Shown here: positions 17,591-26,349 of the stretch, in pieces
Numbering within the stretch: position 1 is the stretch's first letter
Layout: each line of letters opens with the position of its first letter
From: DASXRA01 sp036506155
Lineage (GTDB): Bacteria; Actinomycetota; Actinomycetes; Mycobacteriales; Jatrophihabitantaceae
Reading direction: 5' to 3'
Length of the DNA: 64,000 bases
Assembly: GCA_036506155.1 (NCBI GenBank)
Contig: DASXSF010000083.1
Location: forward strand, 18,373 to 82,372
Made by a program: the position numbers and the translations under genes
Notes under the pieces: generated by a model
What the model was told of the DNA's origin: nothing
Databases searched by the model: none
What the model saw: only the letters and a program-made list of their open reading frames with translations

Positions 17591-17869
17591 ATGAGATTGA
17601 AATGGTCGTGGAGGAAGTCGCGACACACCGACGATTCCGGGCAGGCGCCGGGCAGCGCCAAGCAGGCGACCGGCCGTTCTGCTGCGGATCAGCCCCGATC
17701 TGGGCGATTCACCCACCTTCCCGAGCGAGCTGATCCCAAGGACACGGTGACGAGCAAGCGCGTCGATCCGCCGCGCGACGCGGAAGGCGGACGCGACACC
17801 GAGCGCGACTTCCTGCTCCGCTACGGCGCCGGCGGTGATGACACCCCCTGGGACGCGACGGACGGGTGA
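17591..17869 (+). CDS. Small hydrophilic hypothetical protein (92 aa)
   Basis: ATG with a GGAAGGGA stretch upstream. The product is strongly charged, rich in Arg, Asp and Gly, and predicted disordered. It ends seven bases before the best start of the next gene, so the two are probably co-transcribed. No family recognised. Confidence 0.5.
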   Translation: MRLKWSWRKSRHTDDSGQAPGSAKQATGRSAADQPRSGRFTHLPERADPKDTVTSKRVDPPRDAEGGRDTERDFLLRYGAGGDDTPWDATDG

Positions 17870-17876
17870 GGTCCCG

Positions 17877-18737
17877 GTGCCGTGGTTTCCGGATTTCGTC
17901 GGCGCAGTGGAACTGGCGCGCGTACAGACCCGGGCCGCCGGTCAGGCCGATCCTGTTGCCAGCTACCTGGTAGCACTGGATCGCGGCGATACCAGCACGC
18001 TGGAGACCGTGTGGCCCGGCAAGGTGGTGGTCTACGACCCTCGGGCCGGCGAGGTCCGGGGCCATCGGCAGCTGCGTCGCTTCGTCAGGCGCAACGCGGC
18101 CTGGAGGGCCGAGCACCACGTCAGCACCGAGATCGTCGCGTCCACGCGGGTAGACGGGCGGGCCGTGGTGGAACTGCTGGCGCACTTCGCGCTGGACGCG
18201 GTGGAACTGGCCTGGCCGGTGGCGGTCGTCGCCGAATCCCACGACGATTCGGCGGTGGTGTTTCGCACCTACTGCAGCCAGTTTCCGGTCGATCGACGGC
18301 GTCACCTGAGGCCGCCGATACTCGGTCCGGGCTCCGCCCACCCTGGTGACGTCGTCGCTCGCTATCAGGTTGCACTGGAGGCCGGCGATGCCGAGGCGAT
18401 AGTGAAACTGTTTGCGCCGGACGGGTATTTGCGCGAGCCCATCGGCTCGCCGTATACGCACCGCGGTGCCGCTGAGTTGCGTGCGTTCTTCGCCATGTGC
18501 TTCAGCGCAGGCGGCGGCGTCAGCCAGGAGCACTGCGCCGTCACCGATGACGGGGTGCGCTGCGCGCTGGAATACAACTGTGTCAGGTGGGGCAGCCGCG
18601 AGGTGGCGCCGCAGGCGGGTCTCGCGGTGTACGAGCGCGGCGCGAACGGGCTGTTGGCAGCGGCGCGTGTCTATGACGACATCGAGACGCCGGTCGTTCG
18701 TCCTGGGCTGCCCGGCCACGACGCGTCACCGGGCTAA
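17877..18737 (+). CDS. Tandem SnoaL/NTF2-like domain protein
   Basis: About 286 aa with two NTF2-like cone folds (roughly residues 20-125 and 150-270), each with the pattern VARYQVALEAGDAEAIVKLF followed by a HRGAAELRAFF-type helix. Such domains act as ketosteroid-isomerase-like enzymes or ligand-binding proteins; the substrate is unknown. I chose GTG 17877, just after the upstream stop and behind GGTGAGG, over an ATG at 17835 that would overlap the preceding gene. The 3' end overlaps the convergent peroxiredoxin gene by 4 bp. Confidence 0.8.
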   Translation: MPWFPDFVGAVELARVQTRAAGQADPVASYLVALDRGDTSTLETVWPGKVVVYDPRAGEVRGHRQLRRFVRRNAAWRAEHHVSTEIVASTRVDGRAVVELLAHFALDAVELAWPVAVVAESHDDSAVVFRTYCSQFPVDRRRHLRPPILGPGSAHPGDVVARYQVALEAGDAEAIVKLFAPDGYLREPIGSPYTHRGAAELRAFFAMCFSAGGGVSQEHCAVTDDGVRCALEYNCVRWGSREVAPQAGLAVYERGANGLLAAARVYDDIETPVVRPGLPGHDASPG

Positions 18738-19345
18738 TCCCGCGCTGATGGCCCGGCGCTCGGCTCGAGAGAGGCCGCCCCCTTGTCCCACCCGTGGAAA
18801 TGCGAAAGGTCGCCCGCGTCCCATGCTTCGCGCAGCCCAGGTGAGCTCAGGTCCCAGTCGGGGCGGATCTCCTTTGTCACGTCGCGCAGGTCACGGCGGA
18901 GGTCTTCGACCGACGGCCGACCCCAGAACCAGTACCCGTTGTAGATGCTATGGACGACAAGACCCGGCTTGAGCACAAGGGTGTGCGGGATCATCGGGTC
19001 GTGCTCCGGGTCGGTGTACTCCTGGATGTCGAGGTCCCGCTGGACGGTGCGCTCCGGGTCGGAGAGGAACGGCCATTGCGCGCCGACCGACGCACGGAAC
19101 TCCTGGCTGGCGTGGTGCTCATCCGTCGAGATCGTGGCGATCTGCGTGTAGGCAACGGCGATCTGCGGATAGAACGCGGCGAGCTGCAGATGCTGCTGGT
19201 GCTCCTTCGGGCAGTAGTGGCCGCGCGCGAGGGTAAGGATCAGCGGATCGTCGCCCTGCAACTCGCTCAGGCGGCGGATGGTGCTGGTGTGGTCGGGCAG
19301 CTCGTAGTCGGGAAAGGTGGCTCCGGGAACGATGTCGGAACGCAT
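18734..19345 (-). CDS. Peroxiredoxin-like (AhpC/TSA redoxin) protein
   Basis: 203 aa with a thioredoxin fold. The active-site segment reads LARGHYCPKEHQQHL, with one Cys at about residue 45 and no obvious resolving Cys, suggesting a 1-Cys mechanism with an external thiol. FPDYELPDHTSTIRRLSEL at the N terminus is typical of redoxins. ATG 19345 has a GGAGG site. It diverges from an alpha/beta hydrolase gene, leaving a shared regulatory region of about 150 bp. Confidence 0.85.
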   Translation of the reverse strand: MRSDIVPGATFPDYELPDHTSTIRRLSELQGDDPLILTLARGHYCPKEHQQHLQLAAFYPQIAVAYTQIATISTDEHHASQEFRASVGAQWPFLSDPERTVQRDLDIQEYTDPEHDPMIPHTLVLKPGLVVHSIYNGYWFWGRPSVEDLRRDLRDVTKEIRPDWDLSSPGLREAWDAGDLSHFHGWDKGAASLEPSAGPSARD

Positions 19346-19499
19346 GACGTGCCTCCTTCGTCGTCGAGATGCAATAAAGATTGGAACGCGGCGGGCGTCG
19401 TCGCGCCTGTCGAAACCCCTGGCCCACAGGGTCTTTCCCGGGCTCGACGAGTCGCCCGACGTGCGACGTTGTCAGCACCCTCAAGGAAAGGAAGCGGTC

Positions 19500-20333
19500 A
19501 TGCCGTACGTCACGGTCGGGCGGGAGAACACCGCCGACATCCAGCTCTACTACGAGGACCACGGCACCGGTCAGCCGATCGTTCTCATCCACGGCTTCCC
19601 GCTGAGCGGGCGGGCCTGGGAGCGGCAGGAGCGGGCGTTGCTCGGCACCGGTTTCCGGGTCATCGCCTACGATCGGCGCGGCTTCGGCAAGTCCAGCCAG
19701 CCGAGCGTCGGCTACGACTACAACACGTTCGCGGCTGACCTCGCCGCGCTGATCGAGGCGCTCGACCTGCGCGACGTCGATCTGGCCGGCCACTCGATGG
19801 GTGGCGGCGAGATCGTCCGGTACCTCGGGAACTACGGCTCTGACCGGGTCCGGCGCGCGGTGATCATCTCGGGTGTGCCCCCGTACCTGCTCAAGACGCC
19901 GGATACCCCGAACGGGGTGCCGCAGGAGGTCTTCGACGAGATCACCGCAGCGCTGCGGACGGATCGGCTCGCGTACTTCACCGAGTGGAACAAGAACTTC
20001 TACAACCTCGATCAGACGCTCGGCACCCGGATCAGCGAGGAGGCCGTTCGGGACGCCTGGAACACCGCCGCTGGAGCCTCACCCACCGGCACGATCGCCT
20101 GCGTCGCGACGTGGTACACCGACTTCCGCGCCGATCTGCCGAAGATCGATGCGCCGGTGCTGGTCATGCACGGCAGCGCCGACCGGATCCTCCCGATCGA
20201 GGCCTGCGGCCCGCGAACGCACGAAGGCATTTCGGGCAGCGAGTACGTCGTTATCGACGGGGCCCCCCACGGCTTGTGCTGGACCCATGCCGACGAGGTC
20301 AACGAGGCACTTCTGTCGTTCCTCGGCGAGTAG
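19500..20333 (+). CDS. Alpha/beta hydrolase (non-heme chloroperoxidase-like)
   Basis: 277 aa. Features are the oxyanion region LIHGFPLSGRAW, the nucleophile elbow GHSMGGGE (Ser near residue 100), the acid in HGSADRILP and a C-terminal His in DGAPHGLCWTH. The YDRRGFGKSSQP segment is typical of the cofactor-free haloperoxidase/esterase branch. ATG 19500 has a GGAAG site. It converges with the MBL hydrolase gene. Confidence 0.9.
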   Translation: MPYVTVGRENTADIQLYYEDHGTGQPIVLIHGFPLSGRAWERQERALLGTGFRVIAYDRRGFGKSSQPSVGYDYNTFAADLAALIEALDLRDVDLAGHSMGGGEIVRYLGNYGSDRVRRAVIISGVPPYLLKTPDTPNGVPQEVFDEITAALRTDRLAYFTEWNKNFYNLDQTLGTRISEEAVRDAWNTAAGASPTGTIACVATWYTDFRADLPKIDAPVLVMHGSADRILPIEACGPRTHEGISGSEYVVIDGAPHGLCWTHADEVNEALLSFLGE

Positions 20334-20344
20334 GCGCGCGCCGG

Positions 20345-21073
20345 CTACTTGTGGGATTCCGCGGCGGCCGCACGGATCAGCCGGACCGCCTCGGAGACGC
20401 CGCCGTCCCATGCCGGTCCGTGACCGGGGAGCACCCATGTCGCATCGACGCCGTCGATCCGGCCCAGCGAGGCGACGGCCTCCTCGGGCTGGAGGGTGAA
20501 CGGCGCTGGCTTGGGACCGGTGACGCCGGTGAGCACGTTGCGGGTCGTCATGGTGTCCCCGAGGAACAGTGCGTCGACCCCCGGCACGTGCACGGTGACG
20601 CTGCCGGGCGTGTGCCCGGGCGTGTGGATGATCCGCGGCGAGCCCGGGACATCGAGCACGTCGCCGTCCGCGATGGTCGAAAGCTCGGTCGCAGGCTTGA
20701 TCCGCAGGCCGCCGCGGCGCGCGGAGTACCACAGGAAGCCTGCAAGTGGGCCGATCTTGACGGGCCCCCAGCCCGAGTTGGGCTTTTTGACCTTCAGCCG
20801 TGCGCGGTCGACGTCCGCCTCGTGGATGTACGGCACGATGCCTGTCTCCTGGTACAGCCGGGCGGCGAAGCCGATATGGTCCGTGTCCCCGTGCGTGAGG
20901 ACGAGCGCGCGCACGTCGGCGGTGGTCTTGCCGATCGCGCCGAGCTCTTTCTGGAGCAGTCCCCAGTACTTCGGCAGCCCCGCGTCGATGATCGTCACGC
21001 CGTCCTCGTCGACGATCAGATAGCTGTTGACGATGTCCGAGCCGACCCGGTACAGCCCGCTGGCAATCTGCAT
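20345..21073 (-). CDS. MBL-fold metallo-hydrolase
   Basis: 242 aa. The metal motif reads LTHGDTDHIG, so the usual second His of HxHxDH is Asp, a variant common in some MBL subfamilies; later ligands are in HTPGHTPGS, LFLGDTM and PGHGP. Reaction unknown. It lies 27 bp downstream of the epoxide hydrolase gene on the same strand, so they probably form an operon. Confidence 0.88.
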   Translation of the reverse strand: MQIASGLYRVGSDIVNSYLIVDEDGVTIIDAGLPKYWGLLQKELGAIGKTTADVRALVLTHGDTDHIGFAARLYQETGIVPYIHEADVDRARLKVKKPNSGWGPVKIGPLAGFLWYSARRGGLRIKPATELSTIADGDVLDVPGSPRIIHTPGHTPGSVTVHVPGVDALFLGDTMTTRNVLTGVTGPKPAPFTLQPEEAVASLGRIDGVDATWVLPGHGPAWDGGVSEAVRLIRAAAAESHK

Positions 21074-21100
21074 GACACCTTCCTACCTGGGGGATGGCTG

Positions 21101-22171
21101 CTAGCGCAGCTGACGATAGAAGCCGCGAATGTCGTCGGTCACGACCTCCGGTTGCAGGTGCGCAGCGTAGTGGCCGCCGGGTGCGTCGTAGAGGTGCCAC
21201 TGGACGATTTTGTGGCCGTCGCGGTCGCTCGGCTTTGCGGGTACGCGCGGTGCGTGTGCGTTCTCGTAGTAGAAGCGGATGGATGAGCCGCCGGTGTTCG
21301 TGAACCAGTAGATCGCGACGTTGGTCAGGATGAAGTCCGCGTCGAGGCGCCCGTCGCCCATCGCACCGGGGTCCATCAACTGCAGGTTCCATCCGAGCAG
21401 CCCGACGGGTGAGTCGGCCAAGGCGTGTGCCAGGGTCTGGGGCTGCTGGGAGTGCAGCTGGTTGAACGAGAACTTGGTGTCCATGAACCACTGCAGTTTC
21501 TGCAGGGCGGCCATGTCGTCGGCGGACATGCCTTCGAATTCGGCGGGATCGCCGGATGGGAAGGAGTAGATCTGCGCGACGTGAACGCCGGCGACATGAT
21601 CCGCGTCGATGCGAGCCAGCTCAGGAGATACAAGCGAGCCGGCATCGCTGCCGCCCGCGCCGTAGCGGTCGTATCCGAGCCGGGCCATCAGCGCCGCCCA
21701 CGCTTTGGCCGTGCGGGACGTGCCCCAATCGGCTTCGACGGTACGGCCGGAGAACCCGAATCCGGGTAGGGACGGGATCACGATGTGGAAGGCATCCGCG
21801 GGGTCGCCGCCGTGGGCCGCCGGATTGGTCAGGGGTTCGATGATGTCCAGGAACTCGACGACGGAGCCCGGCCAGCCGTGTGTGAGGATCAGCGGCAGTG
21901 CGCCGTGTTCGGGGGAGCGCACATGCAGGAAGTGGATGGGTTGGCCGTCGATGACGGTGGTGTATTGCGGGTATCGGTTCAGGCGCGCCTCCCAGGCGCG
22001 CCTGTCATAGCGGTCGCGCCAGTACCGAACCAAGTCCTGGACATCATCAAGACCGACCCCGTAGCCGTCGCCGGGTGCGGGATCGGTCCACCGCACCCGC
22101 GTCAGCCGCTCAGCCAGGTCGTCAAGCTCGGCTTGGGCAACGTTCACCTCGAAACGTTCGATGTCCGTCAT
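21101..22171 (-). CDS. Epoxide hydrolase-family alpha/beta hydrolase
   Basis: 356 aa starting at ATG 22171 (MTDIERFEVN). An epoxide-hydrolase N-terminal domain (RLTRVRWTDPAPGDGYGVG) precedes the fold with oxyanion motif LTHGWPGSVVEF. The nucleophile region reads GAGGSDAGS, giving an Asp nucleophile in a less common setting than GGDWGS; the catalytic His is in PGGHYAAHLQPE. A longer open frame upstream belongs to the neighbouring LysR gene, not to this protein. Likely substrates are epoxides of xenobiotics or metabolites. Confidence 0.9.
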   Translation of the reverse strand: MTDIERFEVNVAQAELDDLAERLTRVRWTDPAPGDGYGVGLDDVQDLVRYWRDRYDRRAWEARLNRYPQYTTVIDGQPIHFLHVRSPEHGALPLILTHGWPGSVVEFLDIIEPLTNPAAHGGDPADAFHIVIPSLPGFGFSGRTVEADWGTSRTAKAWAALMARLGYDRYGAGGSDAGSLVSPELARIDADHVAGVHVAQIYSFPSGDPAEFEGMSADDMAALQKLQWFMDTKFSFNQLHSQQPQTLAHALADSPVGLLGWNLQLMDPGAMGDGRLDADFILTNVAIYWFTNTGGSSIRFYYENAHAPRVPAKPSDRDGHKIVQWHLYDAPGGHYAAHLQPEVVTDDIRGFYRQLR

Positions 22172-22245
22172 GCCGCAACGCTCGCGTGCCCGCGCTGACC
22201 GATCAACGCCGAAGCGGGCGAGCAGCGTGATGCCACGCGAAACGA

Positions 22246-23155
22246 TCAGCCGGCAGCCTTCGCGAACGCGTCGGGCGCCAGCTCGGCAAAGGCGCGCGCG
22301 TACGACCCGTTCGGCCCGTCCGGCCATACCGCGCGCACCGGCATGGGAGGCAGTCCGGTCAAGGGCGCCAGAACCACGCCCGGACGCCGGTAGGCCGTCA
22401 AGAGCGAGGCGTAGGTCAGATGCGCCAGGCCGCTCTGCGCCACCAGCCGCAGCACGTCCTCGATGTAGCGCGCGGCGGTGTGGCGCCGTCGGAGCGGCCG
22501 GCCGCTCGGGGTAGTAGCCGGCACCCAGAGCTCGCGAAACCAGTCGGGCACCTGCGGATACACGACCTCGAAGGCCGACAGGTCCTCGATGTCGACGGTG
22601 CCGCGCCCGATCAGCGGGTGGCCGGCCGGCAACATGATGGCCCGCGGCACCAGATGGATCACCGGCCCGATGTTCAGGCGCGGCTGTACCGGGGCGTACG
22701 CGGCCGGCATCCAGGTCACGAACACATCCACCGGCCAGTCTCGGCCGAGCCAGCCGAACAGGTCGGTGGTCGGCAACCCGGAGGAAACCGTCCGGCAGTC
22801 CGGGTAGCGCCGCTCGAATGCCGCCGCTGAGACGCCGCGCAGCTTCTCCGGCAATGTCGTGGCGAAGCCGACGCGCAACACCCGCCCCTCGAGACCCGCG
22901 GACCAGCGCACGTCGCGCAGCGCCTGCTCGATGTGGATGTGCGCAGCACGCAACTCTGCGAACAGCTGCGCGCCCGGTGGCGTCAGCGTCACCACCCTGC
23001 TGGTGCGCTTGAACAGCGCGATCCCGACTCGGCGCCCCATGGCCCGCACGAGGTTGCTCACCCGCGACGTGGACAGTCGCAGCCGTTGCGCCGCGCCCGA
23101 AGTGGAGCTCCTCGGCCACCGCCAGGAACGCCTCGAGCTCCCGCGTCTCCAGCAC
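22246..23155 (-). pseudogene. LysR-family regulator, frameshifted in the HTH
   Basis: The N terminus (ETRELEAFLAVAEELHFG) starts at GTG 23155. The frame then changes around 23095 and continues AAQRLRLSTSRVSNLVRAMGRRVG to the end at 22246, with a full effector domain. The expected HFGRAAQRL would be restored by adding two bases (GC) in the CGCGGCG stretch, so the lesion is a 2-nt loss or an assembly error. It is divergent from tetR and 74 bp upstream of the epoxide hydrolase gene, its probable target. Confidence 0.82.
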
Positions 23156-23172
23156 TCAGGCCTCCGTGAGCC

Positions 23173-23222
23173 TTGACAGCGAAGTTACGAGTAATAACTT
23201 TAAGGCTATTGCTCATAACTTA
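23173..23222 (+). promoter_or_regulatory. tetR promoter with overlapping palindromic operator
   Basis: TTGACA (23173-23178) and TAACTT (23195-23200, 16-bp spacer) form a promoter. AAGTTA-N7-TAACTT (23182-23200) is a perfect inverted repeat across the spacer and -10; a second half-site cluster GCTCATAACTT lies at 23211-23221. This suits autorepression by the TetR protein encoded downstream. Confidence 0.6.
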
Positions 23223-23252
23223 CAAGTGCAGAATGACCGAGGAGGCAGGCGA

Positions 23253-23831
23253 GTGCCTAGAGCCGGACTGAGCACAGATCAGGTCGTCGCCGCAGCTGCG
23301 GCGCTTTCCGACGAGATCGGTTTCCACGACCTCACCCTTGCTGTGCTGGCGGAGCGGCTGGGGGTGAAACCACCGGCGCTGTACAAGCACGTCGACAGCC
23401 TCGCCGACCTGCAGCACCGCATCGCCGCGCTCGCCATGAACGAGCTCGGCGACGCCGTCCAGGACGCGCTGCAGGGCAAGGCCGGGCTCGACGCGCTCAC
23501 CGCGCTGTTCGAGGCGATGCGGAGTTACGTCGAGCGGTATCCCGGCCGCTATGGCGCAACCATCGGCGCCCGGTTCGAGGGGGATGACGACCCGCTGTTC
23601 GTGGCCGGGCTGCGGGTGATCAACTCGATCCGAGCGGTGCTGTCCGGCTACGGCATCAAGCCGGACGACCTCGACCACGCGATCCGTAGCCTGCGCTGCA
23701 CCCTCCATGGATTTGCGGCGCTGCAGTCAGCCGATGCGTTCCAGTGGAGCAACGACCCCGACGAGAGCTTCAACTGGATGATCACATTCGCCGACGCCGG
23801 CCTGCGCGCGGTCGGCGGCCGGCGGCCATGA
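23253..23831 (+). CDS. TetR/AcrR-family transcriptional regulator
   Basis: 192 aa from GTG 23253, which has a strong GAGGAGG site; an upstream ATG at 23166 would lie across the promoter. The HTH (LTLAVLAERLGVKPPALYKHVDSLADL) is at residues 25-55; the C-terminal ligand domain has a WHG-type core (HGFAALQSADAF). It probably represses its own gene and possibly the divergent lysR/epoxide hydrolase unit. Confidence 0.88.
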   Translation: MPRAGLSTDQVVAAAAALSDEIGFHDLTLAVLAERLGVKPPALYKHVDSLADLQHRIAALAMNELGDAVQDALQGKAGLDALTALFEAMRSYVERYPGRYGATIGARFEGDDDPLFVAGLRVINSIRAVLSGYGIKPDDLDHAIRSLRCTLHGFAALQSADAFQWSNDPDESFNWMITFADAGLRAVGGRRP

Positions 23832-23873
23832 CCGTCCCCACCTGTACGTAACGCCGAACGCGAGGAGCACACC

Positions 23874-24068
23874 GTGTACGAGAATCGTGACGCCTACCCC
23901 GAACTCCTCTACGCGATAGCCGCGGACCGCGTCCGGGCGATGCGCGATGAGCAGGCCGCCTGGCAGGCACGCCGTGCCCGCCGGCAGCGCTGGGTTCTGC
24001 GGGTACGCGCCAGGTTGCGCGACAGGCTCGCTAGGAGCCGTACTCGTCGTGGCGGCGGAACCAGCTGA
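23874..24068 (+). CDS. Small basic protein (64 aa) of uncertain role
   Basis: GTG with a GAGGAG site. The N-terminal half is helical (ENRDAYPELLYAIAADRVRAMR), the C-terminal half Arg-rich. Similar short proteins accompany regulators in actinomycetes. Its 3' end overlaps the opposite DUF899 gene by 38 bp, so the true protein may be real but poorly constrained at the end. Confidence 0.45.
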   Translation: MYENRDAYPELLYAIAADRVRAMRDEQAAWQARRARRQRWVLRVRARLRDRLARSRTRRGGGTS

Positions 24069-24813
24069 GCGGATCGTCGTCGGCGCGTTCCTCGTTGCGC
24101 CCCCGCGGTGCGCGGTCGAGCCACTGGTACATCCCCCACAGACCGTCGAGTCCGCGGGAATACGCCGAATAGGTGTGGTACACGACCCCGTCGTCGAGCA
24201 CGAAGGCGCTCATCCCGGGCGCCTCCTGCGTGTAGGTCGCCCAGTCGGTGCCGGTCGTGGCAGCCCAGTCGGCGAGCGGCCCCTCGGCTCCGGCCTCGGC
24301 GGACGCCTTCATGTCGAACGTGCGGTAGTTGTAGTCGCCGACTCCCGACTGCTGCTGCGCGTCGGTGTAGCCGACCTGGAAGTCGGAGTTGAAGTCGCCG
24401 CCGTACGAGGACGCCCACGGGAAGGTCCAGCCCATCCGCTTCTTGAATGCCGAAAGCTGCGGCAACGGAGCCCGCGAGACGGCCCAGAGCATCACGTCGT
24501 GATTGGCCAGGTGGACGGCGAACCCGTCGAAGCCGTCTGCTATCGATGAGCAGGACGGGCAGCCGGCCGCGTACTCAGGGCCGAACATGAAGTGATAGAC
24601 CAGCAACTGCGAGCGGCCGCGGAACAGGTCGGCAAGCGAGGCACTGCCGTCGTCGGTGTCGAAGCGGTACTCCTTGTCGACGCGAACCCAGGGGAGCTCT
24701 TGCCGCTGCCGGGCCAGCTCATCGCTGCGCCGGGTCAGGGCCTTCTCGGCGTCGAGCAGCTGCAGCCGCGCGGCCACCCACTCGTCCCGCGTCCCGATCT
24801 TGTGGTCAGTCAT
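24031..24813 (-). CDS. DUF899 thioredoxin-like protein
   Basis: 260 aa. It begins with a helical segment, then a thioredoxin-type core with GCPSCSSIADGFDG (CPSC pair near residue 86) and the family-typical WAVSRAPLPQLSAFKKRMGW and GWTFPWASS segments. DUF899 proteins are predicted dithiol oxidoreductases of unknown substrate. It is the last gene of the AHSA1-ArsR-DUF2182-DUF899 set, 10 bp after the DUF2182 stop. Confidence 0.88.
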   Translation of the reverse strand: MTDHKIGTRDEWVAARLQLLDAEKALTRRSDELARQRQELPWVRVDKEYRFDTDDGSASLADLFRGRSQLLVYHFMFGPEYAAGCPSCSSIADGFDGFAVHLANHDVMLWAVSRAPLPQLSAFKKRMGWTFPWASSYGGDFNSDFQVGYTDAQQQSGVGDYNYRTFDMKASAEAGAEGPLADWAATTGTDWATYTQEAPGMSAFVLDDGVVYHTYSAYSRGLDGLWGMYQWLDRAPRGRNEERADDDPLSWFRRHDEYGS

Positions 24814-24823
24814 TTCTCTCTCC

Positions 24824-25501
24824 TCAGAGTGGTGCCGTTTGCGCGACGATGATCCAGATCCCGAGTCCGACGATTGCCAGCGCCAGAGGCACATCGATCG
24901 CGAGATTCGCGGGCCACAGCTTCTGCACCAGCACGACGACGGCGATCACCGACATCCAGGCGAGGCTCATGGCGCCCAAGGCCAGCCATATCAACATCAG
25001 GCCGATCGTCGAGCCCACGCAGCACAGGCCGAACCAGACGCCGGACGAGGCGCTCTCGAGACAACGCTGCCGGAAGTAGCGCTTCACCGGCGTGAGCTCG
25101 TAGATCCCGGCGCCTACTACGAGCGCGCCGGCGGCCGTGAGCCCGTGCGGCCGATAGGCGGCGTACACCCCGAGGCCCGCCAGCGCCCACACGGCTACGT
25201 AGGAGCCGACGAACACCGGCACGGCGCGCGCACCCGCGGCGCGAGCGCGTCGTAGCACCGCCGGGGCCGCACCCGGCAGCATCATCGCCGCCATCATCGC
25301 GACCCACAGCGCGGCGAAGAAGCCGAACGAACCGAGCTGGGTCGCCGTGCCCATGTCCATGCCGTTCATCTGCCAGACCACCACGCCCCAGCACGCGGCG
25401 GCAAGCCCCAGGGTCCCGGCCAGGACGACGGCGCTCCCTCTGGGCCGTGTCGGGGGCGTGGCTCCGACGGCGTACGCGGAGCCGAATCGGTGGTCAGCCA
25501 T
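24824..25501 (-). CDS. DUF2182 integral membrane protein
   Basis: 225 aa with about six helices. The family mark is the Met-rich stretch WVAMMAAMMLPG, with a second Met/Trp-rich motif WLALGAMSLAWMS; these suggest copper or another soft metal as ligand, hence the label predicted metal-binding membrane protein. Its ATG overlaps the end of the arsR frame, indicating translational coupling. Confidence 0.88.
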   Translation of the reverse strand: MADHRFGSAYAVGATPPTRPRGSAVVLAGTLGLAAACWGVVVWQMNGMDMGTATQLGSFGFFAALWVAMMAAMMLPGAAPAVLRRARAAGARAVPVFVGSYVAVWALAGLGVYAAYRPHGLTAAGALVVGAGIYELTPVKRYFRQRCLESASSGVWFGLCCVGSTIGLMLIWLALGAMSLAWMSVIAVVVLVQKLWPANLAIDVPLALAIVGLGIWIIVAQTAPL

Positions 25502-25866
25502 GGTGGCCTCGGGCTTTCACGAGTGGACGGGTGGCGGACCTGTCAAGGTGTTCGGTCAATGCCTCGAGCCTGGCGTCCCAGTCACGGGCCAGCGCGGCCA
25601 GGAACTGCTGTGCCGTGCGCATCGGCGCCGAGCGCAGCCGGTACCCGCACCCGGCGCCGCTCACCCGGTTCAGCCGTCACCAGGCCAGCCTCGGCAAGCA
25701 GCGTCAGGTGCTTGGCGATCGCTTGGCGGGTGACCGGCAAACGATCGGCCAGGTCAGTGGCCGTGGCCGGACCGTGTGCGGCCAACGCCGCCAGGATCGC
25801 TCGGCGCGTCGGGTCGGTCAGTGCAGTGAAGACCTGCTCGGCTATCGCCTCGACGTCAGGCGGCAT
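25494..25866 (-). pseudogene. ArsR-family regulator, frameshifted
   Basis: Starts at ATG 25866, inside the end of the AHSA1 gene. The winged helix is clear: VFTALTDPTRRAILAALA and VTRQAIAKHLTLLAEAGLV. At the CCC run 25644-25646 (GGG on the coding strand) the frame is lost; dropping one G continues as YRLRSAPMRTAQQFLAALA to a TGA at 25494 that overlaps the DUF2182 start. The restored length, about 123 aa, is typical. The overlap at the far end argues that the restored frame is the real one. Confidence 0.85.
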
Positions 25867-26287
25867 CAAGGTAGCTGATCAGTTCGTCCAGCTCGAGCGC
25901 CCAGCCCTTGGTGTTGCAGTCGTACGCAGTGCTGTAGGCGTCCGGGGAGAGCTGGGCGAAGCCACTCTCGACGACGGTGAGGCGCGTGCCGGCTCCGATG
26001 GGTTCGAGCGTGAACTCGACATAGGTGCGACGCGGATCGTCCTTGGGAAGGCCGTAGATATGCCAGGTGAATCCGAACACGGTCGGCTCCTCCACCCGTT
26101 CCACGCGCATGTCGACCGTGAAGCCGCCGGTCCAGCTCATTCGTGCCGACCCACCCGGACGCAGGTCGATCGTCGCCTCGTCGCCGAACCAGGCGGCCAG
26201 CCCGTCGGCTGTGGTGAGTGCCGCCCACACCGTGCTGAGTGGGTGGGCGATCTCGACGGTCCGCTCGATGCGATCAGGGAAACCCAC
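25856..26287 (-). CDS. AHSA1/SRPBCC-family protein paired with ArsR
   Basis: About 143 aa, START-like ligand-binding fold (IERTVEIAHPLSTVWAALTTADGLAAWFG; closing LDELISYL). ArsR-AHSA1 gene pairs are widespread; the partner's ligand is unknown. I favour GTG 26287 because GGAGG (26297-26293) sits five bases before it; the ATG at 26302 is also in frame but has no ribosome site. It overlaps arsR and is first in the four-gene unit. Confidence 0.88.
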   Translation of the reverse strand: MGFPDRIERTVEIAHPLSTVWAALTTADGLAAWFGDEATIDLRPGGSARMSWTGGFTVDMRVERVEEPTVFGFTWHIYGLPKDDPRRTYVEFTLEPIGAGTRLTVVESGFAQLSPDAYSTAYDCNTKGWALELDELISYLDAA

Positions 26288-26306
26288 GACAACCTCCGGC
26301 ATATAG

Positions 26307-26349
26307 CAATCGATTGGTTGCTACATTATTGCAACCAACCGATTGCGTC
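26307..26349 (-). promoter_or_regulatory. Promoter with 15-bp inverted-repeat operator of the AHSA1-arsR operon
   Basis: CAATCGATTGGTTGC (26307-26321) and GCAACCAACCGATTG (26331-26345) are inverted repeats with 14 of 15 positions matching and a 9-bp spacer. On the minus strand TTGACG (26349-26344), a 17-bp spacer and TAATGT form a good promoter lying within the repeat. This is a strong ArsR autorepression site. Confidence 0.75.

Noticed and set aside
21101..23155. A single 684-codon minus-strand frame
   Set aside because: It is an artefact: the LysR start joins an out-of-frame stretch and then the epoxide hydrolase. The real genes start at 23155 (frameshifted) and 22171.
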